Origin: Punctularia strigosozonata HHB-11173 SS5
Taxonomy: Eukaryota; Basidiomycota; Agaricomycetes; Corticiales; Punctulariaceae
Assembly (NCBI RefSeq): GCF_000264995.1
Contig: NW_006767433.1
Span: forward strand, 592,986-656,985
Reading direction: 5' to 3'
DNA length: 64,000 nt
Shown: positions 34,901 to 48,323 of the stretch, one piece after another
Numbering within the stretch: position 1 is the first letter of the stretch
Layout of the letters: every line of letters starts with the position of its first letter
The notes under the pieces: generated by a model
The model's input: only the letters and a program-made list of their open reading frames with translations
The model's database searches: none
What the model was told of the DNA's origin: nothing
Program-made: the position numbers and the translations under genes

Positions 34901-35232
34901 TCGGTCCTCATCAGCCGTCCTCGTCAACTTCTAGACGCCTACTACTCACAGCCGCAACCGCAACTGCCCCCTCCGCCTCGACCCTACAACGCACCCGCTG
35001 GCTCGAGCGGCAGCATGCCCGCCCCGGCGCCGCTCCTGTCCTCCGCGCCGGTCGGTTATGCACTCAACGCGATCGGCAGCGTCGCGGGCCAGGGGACGAG
35101 ACGGCAGATCGAGAAGGGTGTCGACTCGCTCGCGCAGAGTGGGTACACCTCCTTTTTTGTGACTTTGCCTATGCTCACCACTATGTTCTGTGTATAGCTG
35201 GATCCAAGATTTTCGGCAGGTTTACGAGATAG
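31955..35232 (+). CDS. GH99/GH71-like glycoside hydrolase-type protein with a long proline-rich tail
   Basis: The catalytic-type domain matches fungal and bacterial proteins annotated as GH99-like or xylosidase/arabinosidase-like: KFLVGYQGWFTCPGDG, RRHFRWMAEAGVDGAFLQRF, VFAIMYDVTDVP, DSPNYLREKGRPVISIWG, LGFDGRPYTP, LIGGAPAHWRTG and FDAISPWTIGRYGDE. Exons read as 31955-32412, 32472-32611, 32682-33043, 33113-33243, 33304-34655, 34724-34789, 34821-35138 and 35198-35232, all phase-consistent. The globular part ends near ELQDFWSSRPHYEDE. A Ser-Gly run and about 500 residues rich in Pro, Ser and His follow, including near-repeats of TAPLRPRPSQSRPVSGGFD, ending GSKIFGRFTR. No signal peptide is visible, so the location may be intracellular. 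The substrate is unknown. The last splice junction is the least certain. Confidence 0.8.
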
Positions 35233-36203
35233 AGGACCGTATGACTCGGAGATTCATGTATACCTAGGCGGGTCGTGCGCGGATGAGATCGCTTGTTTGG
35301 TCGGTCTAGGTTGTCTGCCTTTGTCTGATTATGGTACTCCTCGTCCCACAGGGGTTAGGGAAGGCAGCAGGTACTCTTTCTGGACAAACTCAAACAAGGA
35401 AGAAAGAGGCTCCTACGCGACACGTCATCGACCTCAGCTGAATTGATCCGTTCGCGCTCTCCGAGTCTCTCGCCGTTGGCGAATCTACTGCACGGTCGGC
35501 GTCAAGATATCGTCGTCATCTATTTCCGGTCGTGCAGTGAGGCCCTGGAATGGGGCGACATTTCGTGCGCATCCGTGTGGGATTCGTGCCCTGGCGATCC
35601 AAACGCGTTCCAACTGTGCGGAATAACTTGCATGTGCTATCCGCCATTCGCGTCGGAACGACCATTCCGCACCTCTGCATACATATAAGACGCCCGCGAC
35701 GCAGCTGTTCTGAATTTTATCTTGTCTCTACTCTCATACTACATCTTACCTAGCTTCACTCTTCACCGTCTGCTCTCGGCCGTTTTGATCACGTCTTACA
35801 AGCACTATACCATACTGGTCGACGTCAAGCAGTCGCGAAGGTCTCCGTGGTGTGTAATATCGGCTTGACCCTGTCATTATGCGTTCCTCCTGCCAGATGG
35901 CGGAGTACGCTGCGGCGCATGAGGCGGACAGTGACACGCACATCATTCGGTGCGCCCGAATGACGATGTACGGCGCTCCCGACAGTGCAGCTTATAGAGA
36001 ACGAGGACTGCGGCTCGCAAAGCTGGCAGCGCGCGCGCGAATGCTGACGAGGCGAGGTTCACTAACGTTTCATAGAACGACATAGACAAACCGTGAAGAT
36101 ATGGCCCTACACACAAAATACCCTTCAAGACATCGAATCACCCGAAAACCCGACGAAATCAAAGTACAACATCTGAAAACATCCTAACATCACGAGCTCG
36201 ATA
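35233..36203. other. Intergenic, nothing supported
   Basis: About 970 bases between convergent genes. It should contain both 3' UTRs. I see no open frame or repeat worth annotating. Confidence 0.5.
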
Positions 36204-39200
36204 TTACATCGGCGATCGGAAACGTGGCACAGACACCAAGCGCACGGAGCTCTGTGGGTCGTCCGTCCCATCCAAGGCTCCATTCACGGATCGACGAGGC
36301 GTCTTGAAAGGCAGCGAAAGCCTTGGAAAGCGCGCGTGGCCCCTCGCCGGGCGCGCGGGAGTCTCGTCCACGCCGGCGAACGCTCGCCCGCCACCGAGCA
36401 CGCCCCAGGCCAACATGTCGTCTCCCGAAGTCTCCGAATCGCCTGAAGGGTCTTCCAGAGGCAACGACCTCCGTCCGTTCTGGTTATGGGTGCCCCTGAT
36501 CTTGCTGGACCCGCTGTGAGGATAAGGCGTGCTGCCGCGCAACCGGTTCAACAGCTTCTTCGGCGTCTGCACCAGCCGGCCCAGTTTAGAGGACGGAGTG
36601 TGCTTTGCGCCGCCCACAGCCACCTTCTTAGGGGTAAAGCCGATGCCTCGACCGATTCGCTCGATACCAGGGAGTGAAAGGGTGGCTGCTGCGGGTAAAG
36701 CATGGTCGTCCACCCCAATAGCCGAGGATCGCGAGGCCGAAAAGTGGGTAGGCAAGCCTGCGATCGAGCGAAACGTATCTAGTGGTCCGCGTGTATCATC
36801 GCGATCGTCTTCGCCTCCAATGAGCGATGGGGAGCGGTACAGGTCACGAATGCTCAATGCAGCACCCTCTCGGGACCCCTTGGAACTTGTCGGAACAGGA
36901 CCAGGCTTCGTCGGAGTGTCGCCCAGAATACTGAGGCCCAGTGAAGGCGCCGGAGACAAGAACAAGGAATTACGATCAAGACGCAGGAAATCTTCGAACC
37001 CGTCGACTGGACTGGGCATCGATTGCACCCTCGACTCCGGGACATCCAAAGTGTAGCCGGGGCTTGTTACACCGAGGCCGCGCTCTAGCCACTTCCCCGA
37101 ATTGAGAGGCTCAAACGACGCGACATCCAACTCTCCGGATGTATGGCCGACGTCCGACAGCGGCGTACTTTCGCGCATTGACGTCCCAAATGCCGAGAGA
37201 GATGGGGACTGCAGAAAGTGGTTTGTTGGCACGACGACGCCTGAGGTGTCTACTTTAGCGGGAGCTTCATTTGATACATTGCGACACTGGACCCACCTCC
37301 GTCTTCACTGAGTTGATCAGTGTCCGATGTCCACGTCATCGTCTGCGCATCAAATGCATCCTCCGGGTCCGCTGTTGTCGCCGCTTGTTGCAATCGTTCC
37401 AACTCCGTATGAACGTCCATGTCACAGAACTCTTTCTCGAAATATCGAAGATCCAATGCATCCTTGCGCTCATCAAGATCAAGGGACCAAGGAACTAATG
37501 GCAAGATCATGTCAATGATACCCTACAGAACTCAGGAGGAACGAGTCACCTTCGTAGGCTTTAGCCTCGACTCTATCCCAGTCACTGTTGACGTAATTCG
37601 ACCAGTGAAGAATCGGTGGACAAATGGGCAACTCACATCCTATCAAAGTACTCGTGTTCCCGGATCCCCTCTAAATGGATACGCATGCCTGTATTACGCT
37701 CCAAACACTAGTTGGATATCAGCATCGTCGGCGACATGAGCGAATCACGCCTTCCACAGCTTACATTGAGTATCAGGTCCTTGGCTACCTCATCCTCATG
37801 CTCCACCCGAGGGAATGGCACCGGATAGCTGATTATGCGCTCTCTGAGCACGTCGACAGCTTCGTGTGTTTGCGACAGCATGAATGGGTGCTGGAGCACA
37901 ATCGCGGTCAAGTTGATCAAGATAAACAAGTAATCCAATAGGTGACAGCGGAACCTACCTTGCCGTAGATCATCAGGTACAGGAGCAGCCCGAAGCCCCA
38001 TACATCAACGGCGTAATCGTGCGGCCACCCGAGGATGACCTCAGGCGCTTGGTATTCCGGAGTTCCGACGGAGCTGTTCTCGGTTGTAGTAATATACGAG
38101 AGTTGGTCTTCCGCTGAATTGAGCAGAGGAACCGCGATTTGCTTAGCAGAGCCGAAGTCGGTAACGACGATGTGTCCCCATGCATCAATAAGGACCTAAG
38201 TCCGGAAAATAATCACTGATGAAATTCGATGGATCGGCCTGTGCCATTCTTACATTCTCTGGCTTAAGGTCACGATGCGCAATGCCCAAGCGGCACAATG
38301 TGCTCAAGGTAACCACCTATCGCACGTCATCATTAAGGCGAAACGCATTTTTCGATGGCACTCACCAGCTCGCAAGCATAGAAGCGGCTGCGGTCTGCGG
38401 AAAACGCACCGCTGCGCATGACATGCGTGAGGAGGTCCCCTCCTGGGCAAAATTCCTACACTGATCATCAGTTCCGTAGTCTAAGCCACCGGCCACGAGA
38501 CTTACGGTGACAAGTACGAGACGACCCTCGTCGACAAAACTCTGGTAAAGTGTGGGTAGAAATGCTGTTTTCGCTCGGGACAGCAGTCGCATGATAGAGT
38601 GTTCGGAGCGCGCATGCATGGCTCGCGATGGCGACGAAGGCGCGCATACCTTGATGGCCCGCATGCCAGGCGAGTCAGAAGATACAGAATGAGCGAGGAA
38701 GACTGTTGCGGATGCTCCTTGTCCGAGAGTGTTGAGGAGTATGTAATCATGAATTTTAGGTATCTGGTAAGCGTTTGTATGAGGTGAAGTGATAATAGCA
38801 GAATATAACGCACCTGAGACGAAGACCCGTCATCTTGATGTCGCCTTGGAGAAATCACAACAATTTCCTATGAGGCGTCAGTCGCCGTTCGATACCCGTC
38901 TTGGCGATGAAACCAACCTCGATCTCATCATGACGCCAATCTGGATGAAGCTGCTTTATGTCTCTATAGTGCTACACGCAGCGGTTGGTCAACATCTAGT
39001 TGTACGAGCATACCTTTTACCTCATACCTCGATGTTATAACTGTCCTTCCGCAGAACAGTACCAGCGTCGTTGTCTTGACCATAGACGTGGATGGACCGT
39101 TGATGCTGTACAACCCGCATCAGTTGGGTTCTCCACAGTATGTGTAGGAAACATCGTCACCGGCGTGGACTGCGGTACGATATCGAACTGAGGCGTCTGT

Positions 39201-39316
39201 GGCGGGAGCGAAGAGGGTGCGCTAGAGAGAGGCGAGAACGCAGGATCGGTCTGGAAAGAGCGACGTTTCGTCATTGGAAGCACAATCCGACGAGACTGCA
39301 AACGAAAGTACCTCAT
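36204..39316 (-). CDS. AGC-type serine/threonine protein kinase with long C-terminal tail
   Basis: The kinase is split over many small exons. In order it shows a glycine loop (LLNTLGQGASATVFLAHS, near 38730), a following MRAIK lysine, LTHVMRSGAFSADRSRFY, AHRDLKPENV (near 38250), DFGSAKQIAVPL and GTPEYQAPEVILGWPHDYAV. VDVWGFGLLLYLMIYGK and HPFMLSQTHEAVDVL follow, then EHEYFDRIDWDRV and DERKDALDLRYFEKEF. The DFG, GTPEYxAPEV and HEYFDRIDW features point to the AGC group. A tail of about 340 residues (36204 to about 37245) is rich in Ser, Thr and Pro with TPKK motifs. The N-terminus is disordered; the start could be 39316 or the Met at 39274 (MTKRRSFQTDP). Upstream cues and substrates are unknown. 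It lies tandem with, and downstream of, the GH5 gene. Confidence 0.82.
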
Positions 39317-40551
39317 TCAACGCTGAATCGGTGCTGAGCGCTGGCGAGATCGCAACTCTGGGCATGATACGAAACGATCCTTAGGTTTCGCTGGATCGCC
39401 GTAGAGCAATGTTAGTGCGCAGCTGCATTTGCGACGCCATCCTGGCAAAGCTTCGCCGGCAACCATGTCAATGCCAAAATTCTGTCAAGTACAGGGTCAA
39501 GAATGCCAACAGGGGTAGCCCTGCGGTAGCTCATTGAATGTATCACGCGCGGATGCATGACCCCATCAATCATTCAAACGAAAGCCACACTGCGAACAGA
39601 ATGCAGCCAGTGGTTCGTCCTCTTGCCAGCTCAGGCCCTGATTGACATCTGCTTGGATAGTATGCGGCAATATACAGTGGATATTCATACCGGTCGAACA
39701 TGTCGTCGACTTTGTCAGCGTCGACATCGCGCATGTCACAGAGGACAGCTACCTTTGTCCTCGGAATGTCAACTATTATCCTTGAAATCGGAATCCCTTT
39801 CGTGATGACCCTGGCGAATCTTGGATTGTGCTGCCTGGTTATGAGTTCAGGTTCCACGGCCTCGAACCGGTTCAAGAACAGCAGGCCGCTCGGCGGCTGC
39901 CGTTGGAGGAGATGATATGATTAGAGCACCCAGGCAACATGTGGTACTAACTGCTCGACTTATGACGTCGGGCAAACAAATCAAGCTGGGGAAGAGTCGA
40001 TGGAGCGTTGGAAGTCGTGCTGCAATGATGGGCCGAGCAGACAAGGCGCTCCATGGCCTCATCCGTCCATGGATTCGGATGACTTCGTCCGTCTCTAAGG
40101 AGTGCATGATGCATTCGTAACCGCTGTCTAGCACACAAGTGGGATAAACCAAAGAGGTTCCGTCGGGACAAGATGAAGGAGGTCTTCCTGATAATGAGTA
40201 CTTGATGCTGTTGGAATATCTCAACGTCATCTGCATAACACGATAGACATGGTCAAAAGCTCTCCTAAAATGCACGAATATACCAAATACATGGTGGCCA
40301 GTTCCGATTTGCGAGCGAACTAGGTGGTTCGCATAGCAGGATGCAGGCCCCGACGCGAGGTGTATGTAACCAACCTGTCCAGAGGCTAATAACTTATCCA
40401 TGTGAAGCCTCAAGCTCACTGCCAGGTAGGCCACACATTCGATCTCACTCAATCCACCATCAAATGTGTGACTATTTCAGTGTACGGTATACAAGATTTG
40501 AAGATAAGAATAAGATCTTGAATCTGGCTAATCGTGCAGCCCATCCTCCAT
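39317..40551. other. Intergenic between GH5 and kinase genes; unresolved open frames
   Basis: The minus strand holds a 201-codon frame (40452-39847) and a 101-codon frame (39875-39570). The second contains a reasonable-looking stretch (ISRIIVDIPRTKVAVLCDMR), but no family is recognisable and no splice chain was established. They may be a small unknown gene, a relic or chance. The rest should include the kinase promoter. Confidence 0.35.
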
Positions 40552-42594
40552 TCACAAGAACGGTTCGAGAGCCTCGGGGAGGATGCCAGTGATAGCTGCG
40601 CCGCTCGGCGGCTCTATGGATTGGAAGTACTATGAGAGAACATGAGCATTTGAGAAGTTAAGATGAGTAGTCAAGAAGACTCACATCTCCCCACCACTGA
40701 CCTGCGGCCCACCACAGCGCTGGGTTTTCCGGCATCAGCATATTCGCCTCGATCATGGGAGACATCCATAATTACTCACCGCCGAGCCAAGCACCACCGG
40801 CTTCTTGCATGGCACATAGCGCTCCGTACACGGCCGTAATGCAGACATCTGCCATGACGGAGCCGTCAGCAAGCTGCGCGAATGTGAAAATTTTTGCACT
40901 ACATACCGTTGTTGCCAGCGCCGATTTCGCCGAGGAAGCCCTTGATATTGTTAGCCTGGAGCCAGCTAGTCGCGTCCGCAAGGCGCTCGGCGCCGATGGT
41001 GGAGCTAACGCATGTTGCCGATGAACCCGAGCCGTCGGAATCGAGGTACTGGTGCATCTCGATGGCGCTGGCAGGATAAGCTTAGAGTCAGACCGAGCTC
41101 AAGCTCGAGATACGAGGGGAAATACGCACACGTGGTTATTGGGGTCAGTCAAGCCCGTGAAAGCAGCGGCATTTCCGGAGCTGGTCCAGGTCCATGCGCC
41201 AGTCCAGCTCGTTCTGAGCACAGCTCAACTATTAGCGCTCATGATGGAGCCGGAAGGAGGTATGTTTACCCTTCTACCAAGATGAGTTGAGAAGTGGCAC
41301 CGGCGGCACGTACACCGTTAACGCCAGCTTGCATCTGCAGGCAAATGATAAACACCGAGTAAAATCTCAGAAACAAGTGCACATACCAGCGAGTAGACGG
41401 TGGTCGCGGGAATATCGTGGGGCTCGTTCATGAGGTCGAAGATGACATGGCTGTTGGATTTCTGCAGCAGGAACTCGGTCAACGACTCCGACAAGCACAG
41501 GATCTGAGTCTGTGCTCACGAAGAGGGACGCAAGGTTGGTCCAGACTGATAGGGAGGAGTCATGTCAGTGGCCTACTCCGATCCCTATTCATCAGTGACT
41601 CACAGGTTTGGAATCTGCGTTTCAAGTGGCATAAACAAGGGGACACGGAGGATGAACGAAGTAACGTACGCAGAAGTGCTGGTGATGGTTGCGCCGTTGT
41701 AGATCATGTAGTTGTGGGCTGCCTCAAACGTCAGCAAGAAAGATCCACCGCCTAAGAGCTGTTCACGAACGCTCGATGAGGACATAAGCGCCCTTTCCGG
41801 TGATATAGTTCACGGTCTCCGTGAGGTTGCCGAGGTAAAGAGGGTCGAAAGCGCCAGTGATACCTGTAGCAGGAGGGGCGAGACGCTCGAGCAAGAACGG
41901 CACGCGGAACGTGTTGAAGCCGAGGCCGACGAAGTACTGAATTCTATATCAGCATCGAGCAGCCTTGTTCAGCAAACAAATTCAACTCACATCGATAGAA
42001 GATGGAGCGGGCCAGATGTAGTCTACATAAGACGTTAGTTCAAAGCTGGGTCTTGAGGGAACGGAACCTGCCTGTTCCGTACACCTATGACAAACATCAG
42101 TGATCCTCGTCGCAAGGCACACGTGGGTATACTGACTCCAGGAATGTTTGCATTGCCGAACTCTGCACCACTCTCATTGACACCAAAGTACGAAAACTTC
42201 GTCTTCGTTCCGCTACACGTGCGGCCGCTGGTGGTGGGGGCAGAGCTGGTGGTGGAGGCGGTCGTGGTAGTCTGGACCGTGCTGGTCGCTGCGCTGGTCG
42301 TGCTGGCTCCTTGCAGGCATTGCGAGTAGTCTGCAAACAAACCCATCGAACGCGTCAATATGCATTTACCCGTCGATCAGACGTCACTTTTCACTTACAG
42401 TCGTTTAGCTTGACACAGCTAAGACCCGAGTCACAAGTCGTGCTACCACTGTAGCCAATGCCCTGAGATGAATATGAGGGGGATGTATCTGCTGGCTTCC
42501 TGTATATTCGTACCCCGCATTGACCCCAGATGGCCACACCGTACGCCGGAGTGCTAGCAAGTGCCAAAATGAGGGAGACTAAGAGGGACTTCAT
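40552..42594 (-). CDS. Endo-beta-1,4-glucanase, GH5 (subfamily 5 type) with N-terminal CBM1
   Basis: This secreted cellulase cuts internal bonds of cellulose. The start at 42594 gives a signal peptide ([19 protein letters not shown]). The family 1 cellulose-binding module reads AIWGQCG, then [16 protein letters not shown] after an intron, and a Ser/Thr linker follows. The catalytic domain includes [58 protein letters not shown] and two catalytic Glu: [11 protein letters not shown] (acid/base, near 41440) and [10 protein letters not shown] (nucleophile, near 40930). The C-terminus reads [10 protein letters not shown] and LPEALEPFL. All core motifs are present, so the enzyme should be active. 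One intron (42023-42071) begins with GC rather than GT. Wood-decay fungi use this enzyme type early in cellulose attack. Confidence 0.92.
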
Positions 42595-43332
42595 ACCGAA
42601 ATTCGAGACGGGATAGGTGACAGACACGTAGCATGATGACTACTCTTATACTGAGGCGAAATATTGAACCCGCGCTCCGCAGATTTACCGACATCATGTT
42701 CGGACGAACAAACGAATCGGTGTCCGTGACCACGTCCCCAAGCCTTGAGAAGCTCCGCACGCTGTTGCTTTGCCCGTGTTCCATCGCACGATTTGCGCCC
42801 GAGGAAGTAGGCTTCAATATAATTCAATGTCTCGTCGAGGTCCAAGTCGAGATTTCACTTCTATTGATCTCTTGACGCGCTGAGCGCATTCGGAAGTTGG
42901 CCATGCAAGACCGATAATTTCCTCCGGTGCCTGGTTCGCGGCAGGTAAATGTGTTGCGACGGACAAGGTAGAAACTGCCGAAGTTGTTGCTCGAGCCGCG
43001 GTCGGCGCGTCCGTGTCTCGTGCTGCAGGTCACGATGATCGTGACCAGCCTGAGGCCGGCCAGTTTTTCCGGCACGAACCATCTATTCAACACTGGGTCG
43101 GAGCAACACTCAGGAAGACGTCTTCCGGCAAATATCCGGAACACTTTGCGGGAAACACTGGGACTATATAATATCGAGATGGACGCTAAGCGACTGGCGA
43201 CGCGTCTTGCAAGCATGAAAAAAACGACCATAACAACCTTTCGGAAGGTAGTGCCTAGGATAAGCAGTGCATGATTATATATTTTCCACGCTAGAGCAAC
43301 GGGCAATGTCAACCACCTAAGTACAAGTCCGT
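42595..43332. other. GH5 upstream region
   Basis: This 740-base spacer lies between the GH5 start and the stop of the MYST gene. It should contain the GH5 promoter. I did not identify a defensible repressor or activator site, and the minus open frame over it has no family resemblance. Confidence 0.45.
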
Positions 43333-45547
<2,215 letters not shown>

Positions 45548-45992
45548 GTCCGTCCCCACAGTCTGACAGAATTTGGCAAGATAACCGAGTCCAAGTGATT
45601 AATCTTATGATGGCAATTATAAGAGGAAGCAGGGCAGTAGATGTGCGGCGCGGTAGCAAGAGGGGGAGGAAGAGTCGGTCAGTACGGCGGACTCCGCTGG
45701 CAAAGGCGATAAGCCGCGCTCGAAAGAATGTTATGCGCCATGTACGACGACAAATAAGATTGTATTACCAGAACAACGACAGATGGACAACCCCCGCCAC
45801 GGTTCAATACGGAATCAGCAACACGAGAATAGACTGAACCCTTGGGTATACTCAGGACGCCGTTGATGGTATCCTTGTCATGCGAAGAGCGTAGGATTGC
45901 ATACATGCGACATGGCGTAGCATACAAGTGCGGAAGCGTAGGTAGAGGAGGTCGACAGAACCCGAAAAACAACGTGCGATGGTGTGAGGCGT
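45548..45992. other. Intergenic between eL19 and MYST genes
   Basis: About 445 bases that should contain the MYST promoter and the eL19 3' UTR. No gene or repeat is seen. Confidence 0.5.
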
Positions 45993-46694
45993 TTATTCCT
46001 TGGCATCCTCGTGCTCGACAGCGAAGATCGCCTGCCTCTTCTCGGCGACACGAGCAGCACGACGCTCCCGGGCAGCCTGAGACGGCGTAAGGAAAAGTTC
46101 ATCATGAAAACAGGGAAACCGCGTATGCGTACCTTGTTCTTGGTGCGGCGGGCCTCCATCTGGTCGGTGAGAACCTTGGTACGGGTCTTCTCCGCCTTCG
46201 CCTTGTGGATGTACTCCATCAAGACACGCTTGTTCTTGAAAACGTTACCCTTCGACTTCTGGTAAAGCAAGTGGTACCTATCGATACCATCGTCAGCCGC
46301 CGATCCTGTATGCGCTCCGCCTTCACACAATCACTCACAGATGCTTGTCGATCTTGCCCGCCTCTCTGTACTTCCTCAACAACCGCCTGAGCACCCGCTG
46401 GCGCCTCATCCACAGAACCTTCGTCGGCATCCGCGCCTCGGAGGTACCCTTCCTCTTACCGGGCCCAGTGTGACGGCCCTTGCGCTTCGCGGCCAAAAGT
46501 GCCTTGGTGCGGGCGCGCGAGTGAACGACGGTAGGCTTGATGATAATGCGCCCATCTTTGATGAGCTTCTTAACGTGCGTGCGGGAGTTGGCGTTGCCGA
46601 TCTCGGACTGCTCGGCGGGGTCGAGCCAGATTTTGCGCTTGCCGACGCCCGCGACGGAGGCGGCAAGCCGCTTTTGCGAGCGAAGGTTGACCAT
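45993..46694 (-). CDS. rpl19: 60S ribosomal protein eL19 (L19e)
   Basis: Three exons (46694-46339, 46277-46133, 46076-45993) give an eL19 protein of about 194 residues. It begins [20 protein letters not shown] and continues with [34 protein letters not shown] and [19 protein letters not shown]. After the first intron comes [20 protein letters not shown], and after the second [15 protein letters not shown]. These are among the most conserved ribosomal-protein sequences in eukaryotes. eL19 sits on the 60S subunit and forms intersubunit bridges. All splice phases agree. The C-terminus ends AVEHEDAKE. Confidence 0.97.
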
Positions 46695-47552
46695 GGCGGG
46701 GTCTAAGAAAGCGGTGGAAAACGATGGTGAGTGGCAGCCGGAAAGCGGGAATGACTGCGAGCGCACGCACCTTGTTCTTGAGGGGGTGGTCGGTGGTGAG
46801 TCGACCGGGGCCGTGCGAGGGGTAGAGGGACTGTGGGATAATCTGTAAGAACTGTATAGCGTGATCACACCGCCACAGCACTGAAGGTCTGCTGTTACCT
46901 CAGTGCTTTCATTTTACCCCGAGTCAACTTGAGTCAACACTGTTCCCTGATACAGCTGCAATGAATCAGGAGAGTACGCGTTGGTGACGTGTTTTGGCCC
47001 ATGCCGCAATACTGCTCACCGAGCAAGAAGTCGATCGACTGAGATACTGTTCTCGACGGACATTGAACGCAGATTCCCACATGGCTGTATCAGTGATCGT
47101 AGTTTGTGGTGACGGGTGATCTTCCTCTGTTCGTGCTGGCAGCTAGTCCTGGATGCAGATACGCATGAATACACGCACGATTTGCCTGTACACGCGCTCT
47201 GGAACCCGCTGACTGCGACAAACCCTCGAATTCTTGGGTTACCAACACTTCAGCTGCGAGGCCGAACCCAAGTCCGGCTACGAGTTCAAAACGTTGCCCC
47301 ATTGAATCACTCTAAAATCGTTCTTTCTTTTCTCACTGGATGACTTCCCGTAAGATCTGGAGCGACAGAAACACAGAATAAACAGTTCAAACCTTGATCT
47401 GTGGGTTATGCTGTACGTTTATGCCCCCGTACGGTGTGGGGCCGAAATAGACATCATAAACTCGGAGGTCCGTTGAGAAGGGCTGAGCAGCGAATGAGGA
47501 AGAGAGAGGGTCACGTGTATGACAAATTCCTGTCTGTAAACGGTCATTTTGG

Positions 47553-47584
47553 TCTGGAAGGGGGGGTCGACCCCCCCTTCCAGA
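47553..47584. repeat. Perfect 32-base palindrome (hairpin)
   Basis: Arms of TCTGGAA plus seven G, and seven C plus TTCCAGA, flank the centre TCGA without any mismatch. Weaker pairing extends outward through the flanking GGTCATTTT and AAAAGGTCTG words. In single-stranded form it would fold completely. Confidence 0.95.
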
Positions 47585-47631
47585 TAAAAGGTCTGTACGA
47601 GCGACTTGTAAACCGACAACTTGGCTCGTCG

Positions 47632-47649
47632 ATGCCGAAAAATCGGCAT
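47632..47649. repeat. Short hairpin, seven-base stem
   Basis: ATGCCGA and TCGGCAT pair across a loop of four A. It follows the 32-base palindrome by 47 bases. Confidence 0.85.
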
Positions 47650-47666
47650 GGCTCGCTTAGTGGATT

Positions 47667-47698
47667 TGTAAGCGAATTCTATTCTATTCGCCCTTACA
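47667..47698. repeat. Short hairpin, eleven-base stem with a bulge
   Basis: TGTAAGCGAAT pairs with ATTCG and CTTACA, with two unpaired C. It is the third stem-loop within 150 bases. Confidence 0.75.
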
Positions 47699-48323
47699 GA
47701 TCCTTACGGGAAGTCACCCACTCACAACCGATTTGCTCTGGCTCCCGATGACTGTGTTGTGTCTCTCAGAGACAGTGATCCCGACGAGTCTCCTGGCGAC
47801 ACGGGCGTACCCCACGGTGATCCCGTGATGCTACCCTTGTCTTGTTCCTCTCCGGGTGGGATCTAGATCCGACGTCCCGCCGCCTTCATCCCAATCTGCG
47901 TATGCGATGCTCAGCAGGCTTGCCTCGATACTATCCTGTGCGCATGTATGGTGTTCCGGATAAGCTCACCATTCGCAGAAGTCGAAGATAGATGTTAGAG
48001 TTTCCGGACGACATTGTATGTCCATTGTCTCAATTTGTCAATTCAGCTGCGAACGCCCGCCTTGGCGACACAATCCGGTGACCGTGATCGGATCCTCTCC
48101 CCATATAACCTTTGTCTGCTCTGCTTTCCTGGCATTGGGCTACCATCTGTGCCACCCTCCCAAGCCTACCTACGATCCGCACATAATTGACCTCCATAGC
48201 AGTATAATTCACTAGTCTGCGACTACCATCTCTCTCTCGCACCGCTCGTGTTGCAACTCGTGCCTTTTCGACGAACCGTTGACGACAGGACCCAACTCTA
48301 TTTCATCGCGTTCTACTCACGAC

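Larger units (their letters stand above)
46695..48323. other. Intergenic region containing a hairpin cluster
   Basis: The eL19 promoter should occupy the left end. The plus frame 47401-47751 is not supported as a gene because it runs straight through a perfect palindrome and other hairpins (listed separately). Nothing else in this 1.6 kb is recognisable. Confidence 0.5.

Noticed and set aside
47401-47751. 116-codon plus-strand open frame
   Set aside because: It runs through the perfect palindrome and other hairpins, so coding constraint is unlikely.
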